Shown: positions 42,387 through 51,286 of the stretch, in pieces
Layout of the letters: each line of letters opens with the position of its first letter
Numbering within the stretch: position 1 is the first letter of the stretch
From: an uncultured Bacteroidia bacterium
GTDB taxonomy: Bacteria > Bacteroidota > Bacteroidia > Bacteroidales > UBA932
Assembly (NCBI GenBank): GCA_902797435.1
Contig: CADBSV010000029.1
Span: 35,648-99,647 of the forward strand
Direction of reading: 5' to 3'
DNA length: 64,000 bases
The notes under the pieces: generated by a model
The model's input: only the letters and a program-made list of their open reading frames with translations
What the model was told of the DNA's origin: nothing
Database searches by the model: none
Position numbers and translations under genes: made by a program

Positions 42387-43175
42387 ATGAAAAAGATTCT
42401 TCTGCTCATCGCGGCCGCGCTGCCGCTCCTTTCCTGCTCAGTGCTTCAGAACATGAACTCCGCACGTGTCATGCAGGGAGGCACGAAAGTAATTCAGGCA
42501 CTTGGAGTTACGAATGCCCAGATGCAGAGTTATGTAACCGCTTCGGTTGCCCAGCTCGACGCCGAGGCCACCGTACTCCCTTCAACGAATTCCTATTCGA
42601 AGAGGCTTGCCAGGATAACCAAGGGGCTCACCAGCGTAAACGGCATCCCCCTCAACTTCAAGGTTTACAAGGAAAATGAAGTGAATGCCTTTGCCTGTGC
42701 AGACGGTTCCGTGCGGGTTTATACCGGCCTTATGGACATCATGACTGACGAGGAAGTGCTCGGAGTCATAGGGCACGAAGTCGGACATGTCGCCCTCGAG
42801 CACACCATGAACGCATACAAGTATGCCCTCTACACCTCGGCGGCATTCGACGTGGTGGCCTCAACGGGCAATGTGGCGGCCGCCCTCACCGACTCCGTCC
42901 TCGGCCAGCTGGGCCAGAGCATGATACAGGCCCGATATTCCCGCAAGCAGGAGACCGCCGCCGACGACTTCGGCTACGACTTCCTCAAGGGGGCCGGAGT
43001 CAACCCCTGGCACATGGCCATGGCTTTCGAGCAGCTGCAGAAGGCCTCGGGTTCAGGCACCGGAGCCGTTCCCGGCAATGTCGCCACAATGTTCTCCTCG
43101 CATCCCGATACCGCAAGCCGCATCGAGAGAGTAGCCTCAAAGTGCGCCAAGGACGGGTTCACAAGGCCTCAGTAG
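42387..43175 (+). CDS. M48 family metallopeptidase, lipoprotein
   Basis: 262-residue periplasmic zinc peptidase. The lipoprotein signal is MKKILLLIAAALPLLSC with the lipidated Cys at residue 17. The catalytic motif is VIGHEVGHVALEH (HExxH). RYSRKQETAADDFGYDFL supplies the third zinc ligand Glu, and FSSHPDTASRIERV is a typical end. It resembles BepA/LoiP-type quality-control proteases of the outer membrane. The ATG at 42387 is preferred over an in-frame GTG at 42381. Confidence 0.92.
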   Translation: MKKILLLIAAALPLLSCSVLQNMNSARVMQGGTKVIQALGVTNAQMQSYVTASVAQLDAEATVLPSTNSYSKRLARITKGLTSVNGIPLNFKVYKENEVNAFACADGSVRVYTGLMDIMTDEEVLGVIGHEVGHVALEHTMNAYKYALYTSAAFDVVASTGNVAAALTDSVLGQLGQSMIQARYSRKQETAADDFGYDFLKGAGVNPWHMAMAFEQLQKASGSGTGAVPGNVATMFSSHPDTASRIERVASKCAKDGFTRPQ

Positions 43176-43178
43176 GCC

Positions 43179-43658
43179 ATGGCACAGGAGATAGAAAGGA
43201 AATTTTTGGTTGCGGGAGACTTTTCAAAGGGAGTTTCCCGCAGCCTGCCTATTGTCCAGGGGTACCTCTGCAGCGACGCCAGGCGCACCGTCAGGGTGCG
43301 GGTCTGCGGAGACAGCGGGTTCATTACCGTAAAGGGCGCATCCGACGAGTCGGGGCTATCCCGTTTCGAATGGGAGAAGGAGATACCCTCCTCCGACGCC
43401 ATGAGCCTTCTGGAACTGGCGCTGCCGGGAGTCATTAGCAAGACCCGCCACCTCGTGCCGTGCTCGGACGGGGTGCACACCTGGGAAGTGGACGAGTTCC
43501 ACGGAGACAACGAAGGGCTGCTGCTCGCCGAGATAGAACTCTCCTCCGAAGACGAAGCCTTCGAGCGCCCGGACTGGCTCGGGAAGGAAGTCACGGGCGA
43601 TCCCGCCTACTATAATTCCGCCCTGAGCCGGAACCCCTACAAGAACTGGAACCGCTGA
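43179..43658 (+). CDS. CYTH domain protein
   Basis: 159-residue protein with the CYTH (CyaB/thiamine triphosphatase) tunnel fold. The N-terminal EIERKFLV (ExExK-type motif) is at residues 4-11, VRVRVCGDSGFITVKG contributes basic strand residues, and FEWEKEIP, TRHLVPC and LAEIELSSEDEAFERPDWLG complete the family pattern. Such proteins hydrolyse inorganic triphosphate or similar organic triphosphates with a metal ion. Its substrate is unknown. It starts 3 bases after the M48 gene. Confidence 0.9.
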   Translation: MAQEIERKFLVAGDFSKGVSRSLPIVQGYLCSDARRTVRVRVCGDSGFITVKGASDESGLSRFEWEKEIPSSDAMSLLELALPGVISKTRHLVPCSDGVHTWEVDEFHGDNEGLLLAEIELSSEDEAFERPDWLGKEVTGDPAYYNSALSRNPYKNWNR

Positions 43659-43671
43659 CGCCGGGCGGGTG

Positions 43672-44565
43672 CTATTTCCGTGGGTGATGCCTCAGAACCT
43701 CCGCCTGCCAGGTAGCGGAATCGATGTGAGTGTAGATTTCCGTCGTGAGGATACTCTCATGCCCGAGCATTTCCTGAACCGAACGGAGGTCGGCTCCGTT
43801 TTCGATAAGGTGTGTCGCGAATGAATGGCGGAAAGTATGTGGCGATATCTCTTTTGTAATGCCTGCCAGCTGGGCCTGCTTCTTTACCATCTTGAATACC
43901 GAAACCCTGCTGAGCGGCTCTCCGAAACGGTTCAGGAAGGCCAGGTCGTCATACGAGCGTGAAGCCGGCTGGGGGCGTCCCTCCTCAAGATACCTTTTGA
44001 AGGCATCTGCCGCGATGCCTCCGAGCGGCACAAGGCGTTCCTTGTCGCCCTTCCCCACTACCCGCACGAACCCTTCCGCCAGATACACATGGGATATCAG
44101 AAGGGTGCATGCCTCGGACACCCGCAGACCGCACCCGTAGAGTATCTCGAGAATTGCCCTGTTGCGGAGCCCCTGCCAGTCGCCGAGAGACACATGGTCC
44201 ATTATGGCGGACACTTCTTCCACAGACAGCACGGCGGGAAGATAACGCCCGAGTTTGGGCCTGTCAACTTGCTCGCACGGATTTTCCGTCATCTCCCCTT
44301 CCAGGATCATCCATCCGAAAAAAGAAGAAAGGGAAGAGAGTATCCGTGCCTGGCTGCGTTTGGAAAGGATGTCGGAGCGTGCCTGCAGATAGGCTTCGAT
44401 GTCCGCCGCCGTGCATTCCGACGGGCATACGCTCCCCCCGCCTGCAGCTTTCCATGAAAGGAAATCAGCCACGTCACCGCAGTAGCTGCTGACGGTATTC
44501 GGGGAGTTTTTCCTCTCCATCCGGAGATAATAGGAATAGTCTTTTAAAGCTGTTGCGGCGTCCAT
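43672..44565 (-). CDS. xerD: Tyrosine recombinase XerC/XerD
   Basis: 297-residue integrase-family recombinase. The N-terminal SAM-like domain spans about 5-90. The catalytic domain has the complete residue set: Arg in YGCGLRVSEACTLL, Lys in VVGKGDKERLVPLGG, HxxR in SPHTFRHSFATHL, His in QEMLGHESI and Tyr in TTEIYTHID. The size and absence of mobile-element neighbours point to the chromosome dimer resolution recombinase acting at dif. XerC and XerD cannot be separated safely by eye. The frame opens with GTG at 44571; the ATG at 44565 is used. Confidence 0.9.
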   Translation of the reverse strand: MDAATALKDYSYYLRMERKNSPNTVSSYCGDVADFLSWKAAGGGSVCPSECTAADIEAYLQARSDILSKRSQARILSSLSSFFGWMILEGEMTENPCEQVDRPKLGRYLPAVLSVEEVSAIMDHVSLGDWQGLRNRAILEILYGCGLRVSEACTLLISHVYLAEGFVRVVGKGDKERLVPLGGIAADAFKRYLEEGRPQPASRSYDDLAFLNRFGEPLSRVSVFKMVKKQAQLAGITKEISPHTFRHSFATHLIENGADLRSVQEMLGHESILTTEIYTHIDSATWQAEVLRHHPRK

Positions 44566-44590
44566 CTTCACAAATATATTAAAAATTTGC

Positions 44591-44598
44591 TACATTTG
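44591..44598 (+). promoter_or_regulatory. -7 box close to the clostripain start
   Basis: TACATTTG fits TAnnTTTG and ends 6 bases before the ATG at 44605. A divergent TATATTTG (44578-44571) faces xerD. Neither has a convincing -33 TTTG. Confidence 0.45.
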
Positions 44599-44604
44599 TA
44601 GGTT

Positions 44605-45837
44605 ATGAAATTGTTCCGGGCCATATCCGCAGCCGCTTTGGCCATCATGCTCCTGGGCTCCTGCTCAAGGGGAGAAATGGGGTATAGCTACACTGACGAA
44701 TCCACCCGCGGGAAAGTGCTTGTTTTTTACGCGGCCGCCTATAACAACATCTCCAGCTATATCACCCGGAACGTACAGACCATAACAAAAGGCAAACTCC
44801 CCGCTCCCTACGGAAAAAAGGCGGTTCTTGTTTACTGCCATTCGGGCATCGGACCTTCTTACCTCTGCAGGCTCTCTTCTGACGAATTCGGGAAAGCCGT
44901 GTCCGACACCCTCTACACCATTGAAGCAGGCAGGAGCGCCGCCGATGCCGGAGTCCTTGCGGAGGTGCTGGGAGCCGTGCTCGACGAATATCCGCAGGAC
45001 AGTTATTCCTATACGCTCATCCTCTCTTCGCACGGCAACGGCTGGTATCCCAAGTGGGCAAAGAACGAAGAGAGCGAAGAGTCCTGGGACTTCGCCCCCC
45101 GAAGGAAGACTTTCGGGTACGAGACCATCAGAAACGTCAATTATCAGATAGATATCGCAGACCTTGCGGATGCCATCCCCATGAAGCTCGACTGCCTTGT
45201 GTTCGACGCATGCATGATGGGAGGCATTGAAGTGGCCTACCAGCTCCGCGAGAAAGTCGTCAAACTCTGCTGTTCCCCCGCCGAAGTGCCGGGAAACGGC
45301 TATCTGTATTCCGACATAGACGGGCTTATCCTCTCGGAAAGCGCCTCTCCGGAATCGTTCAGCCGGGCCTTCTTCGAATACTACCGCAACGCTCTCGAAA
45401 CCGGGCACCCGTCGGCCGATGCAATGTACGGCGCCACCAGCACTACGGTTGACTGCTCAAAGCTGGAGCCCCTGGCCGAAGTCTGCAGGACCCTTTTCGA
45501 AAAATACCGCAGCGAAATCGCCGCCCTGGACTATTCCGACGTGCAGCGTTACTACCGCACAGACCCGAGGCTGACCTATTATTTCGATTTCTTCGACCTC
45601 AGGGACATCCTCCTGCATGCCGGCATAACGCCGGAGGAAGACGCAGCCCTCGGAGCAGCTCTGGACGGCTGCATAAGCTACAAGGGCGCAACCCGCTCTT
45701 TCCTCAAGGATTATTATGGCTTCGATATAAAGACCTTCTGCGGCCTGAGCATGTATCTGCCCTGCAAAGGAAACGCAGATCTGGACGCCTTCTACAAAAC
45801 GCTCGACTGGAATGCCGACACCGAACTTGTAAAATAA
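44605..45837 (+). CDS. Clostripain-family (C11) cysteine peptidase, lipoprotein
   Basis: 410-residue caspase-fold peptidase. The lipoprotein signal AISAAALAIMLLGSC puts the lipidated Cys at about residue 20. The catalytic His is in LILSSHGNGW and the catalytic Cys in LVFDACMMGGIEVAYQL, the two signatures of family C11. These enzymes cleave after Arg or Lys at the cell surface or in the periplasm of gut Bacteroidetes. The GH2 gene follows after 22 bases. Confidence 0.92.
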   Translation: MKLFRAISAAALAIMLLGSCSRGEMGYSYTDESTRGKVLVFYAAAYNNISSYITRNVQTITKGKLPAPYGKKAVLVYCHSGIGPSYLCRLSSDEFGKAVSDTLYTIEAGRSAADAGVLAEVLGAVLDEYPQDSYSYTLILSSHGNGWYPKWAKNEESEESWDFAPRRKTFGYETIRNVNYQIDIADLADAIPMKLDCLVFDACMMGGIEVAYQLREKVVKLCCSPAEVPGNGYLYSDIDGLILSESASPESFSRAFFEYYRNALETGHPSADAMYGATSTTVDCSKLEPLAEVCRTLFEKYRSEIAALDYSDVQRYYRTDPRLTYYFDFFDLRDILLHAGITPEEDAALGAALDGCISYKGATRSFLKDYYGFDIKTFCGLSMYLPCKGNADLDAFYKTLDWNADTELVK

Positions 45838-45859
45838 CCCGAATTATAAACTTTCACAG

Positions 45860-47791
45860 ATGAAAAAATTCTTTCTTCCCATCGTAGCATTGATTGCCTC
45901 CGCCCTTCCCAGCCTTGCCCAGGACTGGGCTCCCGCAGGCAACGACATCAAAACGAAATGGGCGGACCAGGTGAATCCCGCCGCTCCGCTTCCGGAATAT
46001 CCCCGTCCCCAGATGGTACGCCAGGGATGGATGAACCTCAACGGTCTCTGGGATTATGCCATTCTCCCTTCAGGCGAGAACTATTCCAAGGCTGACGGAA
46101 AGATACTCGTGCCGTTTGCCGTGGAATCGTCCCTCTCAGGAGTAGGAAAGGAGGTCGGCCCGGAGAATGCCCTGTTCTACAAAAGGACATTCAAGCTGCC
46201 TTCTTCATGGAAAGGAAAGAAAGTGCTCCTGCATTTCGGAGCAGTGGACTGGAAGGCCGAAGTAAAGGTCAACGGCAAGGATGCCGGAGTGCATACCGGA
46301 GGATATGCGCCTTTCTCTTTCGACATCACCCCGCTTCTGAAAAAGAAAGGCCTGCAGGAGATAAGCGTGAAGGTGCAGGATGCCACCGACCAAGCCTGGC
46401 AGCCTCGCGGAAAGCAGGTGCTGCATCCCCAGGGGATCTGGTACACCCCCGTCACCGGCATCTGGCAGACAGTCTGGATTGAAGCGGTTCCGCTCGCGCA
46501 TATCGCTTCTTACTACGCAGTTTCCGACATTGACAATGGAAAGCTCAACGTGGACGTGCAAGCCGAAGGCCTCGTGGAAGGCGACAAGGTTGTGGTAAAA
46601 CTCCTTGAAGGCGGCATCGGATACAATCCGGAGACCCCGTCCGGGACGGTGCTCGCCCAGGCAGAGGGCACAAGCGTGTGCATCGATGTTCCGGACGCAA
46701 AGCTCTGGTCTCCTTCGTCCCCGTATCTCTACGGTCTTGAAGTGTGCATCCTCCGCAAGGGGAAGGTGCTCGACAAGGTTGAAGGTTATACGTCCCTTAG
46801 GAAAATCTCCGCAGGCAACACTGCCGACGGCCTCAAGGTCTCCAAGGGAAAGAACATCGGATACAGGCGCATGCTGCTCAACAACGAGTACCTCTTCCAG
46901 TTCGGTCCCCTCGACCAGGGCTGGTGGCCCGACGGGCTTTACACCGCCCCCACCGACGAAGCCCTCCGTTTCGACATAGAGAAGACCCGCGAATGGGGAT
47001 TCAACATGATCCGCAAGCACATCAAGGTGGAACCGGCCCGCTGGTACTACTGGTGCGACGCCCTCGGAATGCTGGTATGGCAGGATATGCCATGTATTGC
47101 AGACCACAGCCGCGGAGTTGGCGCCACCCGCCCGAAGGATGTCTCGAAAGGGCAGATCAACAAATGGGCGGGAGACAGTTTCATCGGCGGAACCGACTGC
47201 GTCGTGCCGAAGGCCTGGCAGGACAACTACTATAAGGAATGGAAGGAAATCATAGCCGCCACAAAGGGCTTCCAGTGCATCGTGGTATGGATTCCCTTCA
47301 ACGAGGCATGGGGCCAGTTCGACACCCCCGAAGCCGTACGCGTCACCCGTGAAGCCGATCCCACCCGCCTCGTAAACGAATCTTCCGGAGGAAACTTCAG
47401 CCTGTGCGGCGACATCCTCGACGCCCACCATTACCCGGAGCCAATGATGAACATCATGGAGAAAAAAATGGTCAACGTGCTGGGAGAATACGGCGGAATA
47501 GGCTATGTCGTTCCCGGGCACATCTGGCGTCCGAGCGGCAAGAACTGGGGCTATGCCGGCCTTTCCGACAGCCCCGAGGCCGTGCTGAGGCGCTACAAGG
47601 CTTATGCAGACCGCCTCAAGGTGCTCATCTCAACGGGATGTTCCGCAGCCGTCTATACCCAGACGACCGACGTGGAAATCGAAGTCAACGGCCTGCTGAC
47701 CTACGACCGTATCGAGAAGATAGACGCTTCGAAGCTTCGCGCCATCAATCAGGACGTCATTAACGCCCCCCTGTGGCATTACGATTTCTAA
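45860..47791 (+). CDS. Glycoside hydrolase family 2, exported
   Basis: 643-residue exported enzyme with a signal peptide (FFLPIVALIASALPSLAQ). A GH2 sugar-binding jelly roll (about 50-220, with FYKRTFKLPSSWKGKKVLLHFGAVDW) is followed by an immunoglobulin-like domain (about 220-320) and the catalytic barrel (about 320-640). The acid/base Glu is in VWIPFNEAWGQF and the nucleophile Glu probably in VNVLGEYGGIGY. Family GH2 covers beta-galactosidase, beta-glucuronidase, beta-mannosidase and others; the specificity is not clear. Confidence 0.9.
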   Translation: MKKFFLPIVALIASALPSLAQDWAPAGNDIKTKWADQVNPAAPLPEYPRPQMVRQGWMNLNGLWDYAILPSGENYSKADGKILVPFAVESSLSGVGKEVGPENALFYKRTFKLPSSWKGKKVLLHFGAVDWKAEVKVNGKDAGVHTGGYAPFSFDITPLLKKKGLQEISVKVQDATDQAWQPRGKQVLHPQGIWYTPVTGIWQTVWIEAVPLAHIASYYAVSDIDNGKLNVDVQAEGLVEGDKVVVKLLEGGIGYNPETPSGTVLAQAEGTSVCIDVPDAKLWSPSSPYLYGLEVCILRKGKVLDKVEGYTSLRKISAGNTADGLKVSKGKNIGYRRMLLNNEYLFQFGPLDQGWWPDGLYTAPTDEALRFDIEKTREWGFNMIRKHIKVEPARWYYWCDALGMLVWQDMPCIADHSRGVGATRPKDVSKGQINKWAGDSFIGGTDCVVPKAWQDNYYKEWKEIIAATKGFQCIVVWIPFNEAWGQFDTPEAVRVTREADPTRLVNESSGGNFSLCGDILDAHHYPEPMMNIMEKKMVNVLGEYGGIGYVVPGHIWRPSGKNWGYAGLSDSPEAVLRRYKAYADRLKVLISTGCSAAVYTQTTDVEIEVNGLLTYDRIEKIDASKLRAINQDVINAPLWHYDF

Positions 47792-47822
47792 TTTGTTAAA
47801 CAATAATTTTTTACTATCTTTG
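47792..47822 (+). promoter_or_regulatory. Bacteroidetes-type promoter of rplY
   Basis: TTTG (47792-47795) immediately after the GH2 stop, a 19-base gap and TATCTTTG (47815-47822) fit the consensus exactly. The predicted leader is about 78 bases. Confidence 0.75.
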
Positions 47823-47836
47823 CGGCCGCTATTTTA

Positions 47837-47850
47837 GGGTCCTGCGACCC
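47837..47850 (+). promoter_or_regulatory. Hairpin in the rplY leader
   Basis: GGGTC, a 4-base loop and GACCC make a short perfect stem, followed by a GC-rich stretch (to 47880) before an AT-rich ribosome-binding region. It could be part of a ribosomal-protein autoregulatory leader. The leader is unusually long for this region, where other genes have almost none. Confidence 0.4.
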
Positions 47851-47906
47851 GGTGCAATGGGATTCCGGCCCCAGAAAGCCAGGAATTGAGTAACACAATT
47901 AAAATT

Positions 47907-48512
47907 ATGCAGCATTTCGAACTCAAAGGCCAGACCCGCAAGGTCGGCAACAAAGCCGTCATCAAGGCTTTCCGTAAAGAGGGTCTCGTACCCTGCAACC
48001 TCTATGGCAACGGCGTAGAGAACATTCTCTTCACAGTCAGCGACAAGGACCTCCAGGCCCTGCTCTGCACTCCGGCATCTTACATCGTCGATCTCGTACT
48101 CGACGGAGAGAAGGCACGCACTGCCGTTCTTCACGAACTCCAGTTCCATCCCGTAAAGGACAACTGCCTTCATGTAGATTTCCTCGCAGTTGACGAGAAG
48201 AAGCCCATCGCCATCAACGTTCCCCTTGTGATCACCGGTCACGCAGTCGGCGTACAGAAGGGCGGAAAGTTCAGCCAGAGGCTCCGTTCACTCCGCGTCA
48301 GCGCCCTCATGAACGACCTTCCCGACAATATCAGCATTGACATCACTCCCCTCGACCTCGACAAGAAGATCGTCGCCGGAGACGTCAAGCTTGGCGGCGT
48401 CACCATCCTTACCGACAAGGACGCAGTTATCTGCTCCGTACGCACCACCCGCAACGTCTCCGCCGCTGCTGCGACGGAAGAAGGCGCAGAGGAAGCTCCC
48501 GCAGCAGAATAG
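47907..48512 (+). CDS. rplY: 50S ribosomal protein L25/general stress protein Ctc
   Basis: 201-residue long-form L25 (Ctc), the 5S rRNA-binding ribosomal protein. It has FELKGQTRKVGNKAVIKAFRKEGLVPCNLYGNG at the start, the C-terminal TL5-like domain and an acidic A/E-rich tail. The ATG at 47907 is used; an in-frame TTG at 47886 is ignored. It is the first gene of a pair with pth, the usual arrangement. Confidence 0.95.
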   Translation: MQHFELKGQTRKVGNKAVIKAFRKEGLVPCNLYGNGVENILFTVSDKDLQALLCTPASYIVDLVLDGEKARTAVLHELQFHPVKDNCLHVDFLAVDEKKPIAINVPLVITGHAVGVQKGGKFSQRLRSLRVSALMNDLPDNISIDITPLDLDKKIVAGDVKLGGVTILTDKDAVICSVRTTRNVSAAAATEEGAEEAPAAE

Positions 48513-48524
48513 TTTTCCCTCTTT

Positions 48525-49112
48525 ATGGCCGGAGAGAGTTTCCTCGTCGTGGGACTCGGGAACATTGGTCCCGAATACGAACTTTCCCGCCACAACATGG
48601 GTTTTATGGCACTGGACGCCTGGGCTAAGGCGTCCGGTGCTTCTTTTTATACCCGCCGCTACGGCGACCTTGCAGAACTCTCCCTCAAAGGGCGCAGCAT
48701 TTATCTGCTGAAGCCTTCCACATACATGAACCTGAGCGGGAACGCCGTCCGTTACTATCTGGGGAAACTCCCGGTTACGGAGGAGAGGCTCATGGTGGTG
48801 TGTGACGACATAAACCTGCCGTTCGGCACTCTCAGGCTCCGGAAAAACGGAAGCGACGGAGGGCACAACGGCCTAAAGAGCATAGCCGAGTGCATAGGCA
48901 CCACCTCTTTCCCAAGACTCCGCATGGGAGTGGGGCACGATTTCGCCAAGGGAGGGCAGGTCGATTTCGTCCTGGGGAATCTCGACTCATCCCAGCTCGC
49001 CGAGATGCCGATGCTCTGTGAAACTGTATCTAAAGGCTTGCAGGAGTGGATCTTGGCTGGAATTGACCGTGCAATGAATTCGGTTAACGGCAAAAAAACT
49101 GAAATTGTTTGA
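48525..49112 (+). CDS. pth: Peptidyl-tRNA hydrolase
   Basis: 195-residue Pth, which recycles peptidyl-tRNA released from stalled ribosomes. GLGNIGPEYELSRHNMGFMALD (with the catalytic His), LLKPSTYMNLSGNAV, VVCDDINLPFGTLRLR and GSDGGHNGLKSI are the family hallmarks. It starts 12 bases after rplY. Confidence 0.96.
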   Translation: MAGESFLVVGLGNIGPEYELSRHNMGFMALDAWAKASGASFYTRRYGDLAELSLKGRSIYLLKPSTYMNLSGNAVRYYLGKLPVTEERLMVVCDDINLPFGTLRLRKNGSDGGHNGLKSIAECIGTTSFPRLRMGVGHDFAKGGQVDFVLGNLDSSQLAEMPMLCETVSKGLQEWILAGIDRAMNSVNGKKTEIV

Positions 49113-49225
49113 TTTTTTTTCAAAAATTTGCTTATTTCCCGAAATTTCAATAAATTGCACGTGTTTTTGGGCTTGAAATTACAAACCATCATTATTTTTA
49201 TAAACTATTAAAACAACCAAGTATC

Positions 49226-49399
49226 ATGAAAAAGCTTGTCGAAAAGATCAACGAGAACATCGAGCTCTTCCAGGTGAATGCAGCTGCTCAGCTCAACAAG
49301 GGAAACAAGGCCGCCGGTGCACGCGCCCGTAAGGCTGCTCTTGCTCTCATGAAGGACCTTAAGGAATTCCGCAAGGAGTCCGTCGAGGCCGCAAAGTAA
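49226..49399 (+). CDS. Histone H1-like small basic protein
   Basis: 57-residue lysine- and alanine-rich protein: MKKLVEKINENIELFQVN, then NKGNKAAGARARKAALALMK and KEFRKESVEAAK. It matches the short histone H1/Hc1-like proteins found across Bacteroidetes, which bind DNA and probably contribute to nucleoid structure. It is too short for many gene finders. It follows an AT-rich leader of about 110 bases after pth and is followed by AT-rich sequence and a terminator. Single-gene transcription unit. Confidence 0.88.
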   Translation: MKKLVEKINENIELFQVNAAAQLNKGNKAAGARARKAALALMKDLKEFRKESVEAAK

Positions 49400-49484
49400 G
49401 TTTTTTCGTTTTTTTACGATAAACGATGCAACATTTCTAAAACCGCTTGCATCTATATTGCAGGTTTAGGTTTTAGTACACGTC

Positions 49485-49527
49485 TAAGGGTCGATGGCCG
49501 TGATGGCTGGCGGCCCTTACTTTTTTT
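49485..49527 (+). terminator. Rho-independent terminator-like hairpin
   Basis: TAAGGG (49485-49490) pairs with CCCTTA (49514-49519), with further imperfect pairing of the interior GC-rich stretch, and is followed by seven T (49521-49527). It would end the transcript of the histone H1-like gene. The T-run overlaps the -33 box of the next promoter. Confidence 0.6.
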
Positions 49528-49556
49528 GGCTATTCGCCGCCAAAAAGTTATCTTTG
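49525..49556 (+). promoter_or_regulatory. Bacteroidetes-type promoter of the M6 protease gene
   Basis: TTTG (49525-49528), a 20-base gap and TATCTTTG (49549-49556) fit the consensus. The ATG is 11 bases further on, so the leader is very short. Confidence 0.72.
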
Positions 49557-49567
49557 CCTTACGGCAA

Positions 49568-51286
49568 ATGAAACGCACCTGTCTCATACTGGCGCTGATC
49601 CTGCTCGCAGCATCAGGTCTCGCCTCCGAAAGGAAGGCGCTGGTTTTGTTCGTGCAGTTCCAGGACCTCAAGTTCAAATACGGCTATGAAGAGTTCTCCG
49701 CGATGACGGATTCGCTCGGCATGTACTTCAACGACCAGTTCCACGGAGAGCCGGTCTTTTCTTTCAGGAGGGGGCCGCTGGTAACGATAGAAGAAAGCCA
49801 TGCCATATACGGCGCCAACGGAACCGCAGGGGCGGACGTCCAGATGTACAAAGCAGTCGCCCAGGCCTGCAGCATTGCAGCAGATTCGCTCTCCTTCGCA
49901 GATTTTCTCAGTTATCCCTCCACCGATATCCGGGACCTGCTGATAGTGGTGCCTGGAAAGTCGGAGCAGGATTCGCTGGATACCGAAATGTTCTCGCCCC
50001 AGTTCGTCACCATGAAAGGCAACTACTACGCGGGCCGATACCGTATAGCCTGCTATGGCCTCGCCTGCGAACTGGATGCCGGAGGCTCTTTCGCGGGCAT
50101 AGGGACAATCGCCCACGAATACTGCCATATACTCGGTCTGAGCGACCTGTACGACACCGACGGGGAAGGGAGCGGCGGAGTCTCCAAAGGGCTCTGGGGC
50201 AGCCTTGGAATCATGGACGGCGGAAATGCGAACGGGGGCGGCCACTGTCCTCCGAATTTCTGCGCGGCCGACTACTACGCACTTGGAGCCGGAAAAGGGG
50301 AGATAATACGAAACTCAGGTAACTACACCCTCGAACCTATAGATGTACAGGGAAGGTATTTCATATTTGAAGGGCCCCGCAGCGGGGAAGCCTTCCTCGT
50401 GGAATCCCGCATCGACCGCGGGTGGGATTCTCACATAGGCGGACGCGGAATGGTTATTTACCACTACGACAGATCCGACGGGAACGCCCTGTGGAGCACC
50501 TGGGACGGGCGTGAACTCACGGCCCGGGAGAGATGGGACCTGAACAGGGTAAACTGCAATCCGGAGCACCAGTGCGTTGAGCTGCAGGCCCCGGATCCTT
50601 CAAGCCCATTCTTCCCGCACGGCGACATTGAAAGTTTCGCTTCCGAAACCGACCCGGCCTTCCGTTTCTGGGACGGGAACACCTCACATCTGGCAATCAG
50701 CGGAATCACTCAGGATGGCGAGGGCAACGTGTCTTTCAGCCTCATCAGGCCGATTGCAGCGCTGACGGTCACTCCTTTTCAGAATTCGCTCATAATAAGC
50801 TGGAAATGCGACCAGAGCATTTCGGGAATAGACAGCTGCAAGGTGGTATGCAGCAGAGGCTCCGAAAGGCTTTCCACAGGCAAAGGGACTCTGCTGGGAA
50901 ACGGCTTATGGAGCTGCACCATCGACAAACTCTCGCCCGCAACCACATACAGGGTCGCGGTGCAGATAATGAAAAACGGCAGCCCGTTCTTCTCCGCCGG
51001 CATTTCGGCCAGCACCATGACCATGCGCCGCGGAACCTTCCCGTTCATTTACCTGAAGGGGGCCCAGCGGAATTCCGACGGTTCTTTCGCCCCTGGGGCC
51101 AGGATTCCGCTCCAGGTCTTCAATGCTGACAAGGCACAGGAGATAAAGTGGTATTTCAACGGGGAGGGCATAGCCACCGGCCCTGACGGATACTATACAA
51201 TCCCCGGCTCCGGAACGCTCAGGGCCGAAATCCTGCTGGAGGACGGCAGCCGCGATTACATCATAAAGGAAATCGAAGTAAAATGA
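49568..51286 (+). CDS. M6 family metalloprotease, exported
   Basis: 572-residue secreted zinc protease. Signal peptide MKRTCLILALILLAASGLAS. The active site is GTIAHEYCHILGLSDLYDTDGEG (HExxH plus a downstream Asp), as in immune-inhibitor A/M6 proteases; LWGSLGIMDGGNANGGGHCP follows as the Met-turn region. The C-terminal part (about 390-480) resembles a fibronectin type III domain (SLIISWKCD to SPATTYRVAVQI). The ATG at 49568 is preferred over a longer frame that starts inside the terminator. It overlaps the lipoprotein gene by 4 bases. Confidence 0.9.
   Translation: MKRTCLILALILLAASGLASERKALVLFVQFQDLKFKYGYEEFSAMTDSLGMYFNDQFHGEPVFSFRRGPLVTIEESHAIYGANGTAGADVQMYKAVAQACSIAADSLSFADFLSYPSTDIRDLLIVVPGKSEQDSLDTEMFSPQFVTMKGNYYAGRYRIACYGLACELDAGGSFAGIGTIAHEYCHILGLSDLYDTDGEGSGGVSKGLWGSLGIMDGGNANGGGHCPPNFCAADYYALGAGKGEIIRNSGNYTLEPIDVQGRYFIFEGPRSGEAFLVESRIDRGWDSHIGGRGMVIYHYDRSDGNALWSTWDGRELTARERWDLNRVNCNPEHQCVELQAPDPSSPFFPHGDIESFASETDPAFRFWDGNTSHLAISGITQDGEGNVSFSLIRPIAALTVTPFQNSLIISWKCDQSISGIDSCKVVCSRGSERLSTGKGTLLGNGLWSCTIDKLSPATTYRVAVQIMKNGSPFFSAGISASTMTMRRGTFPFIYLKGAQRNSDGSFAPGARIPLQVFNADKAQEIKWYFNGEGIATGPDGYYTIPGSGTLRAEILLEDGSRDYIIKEIEVK

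Noticed and set aside
43672-44565. Tyrosine recombinase as the integrase of a mobile island
   Set aside because: Size and motifs fit the housekeeping XerC/D type and no attachment repeats or phage genes flank it.
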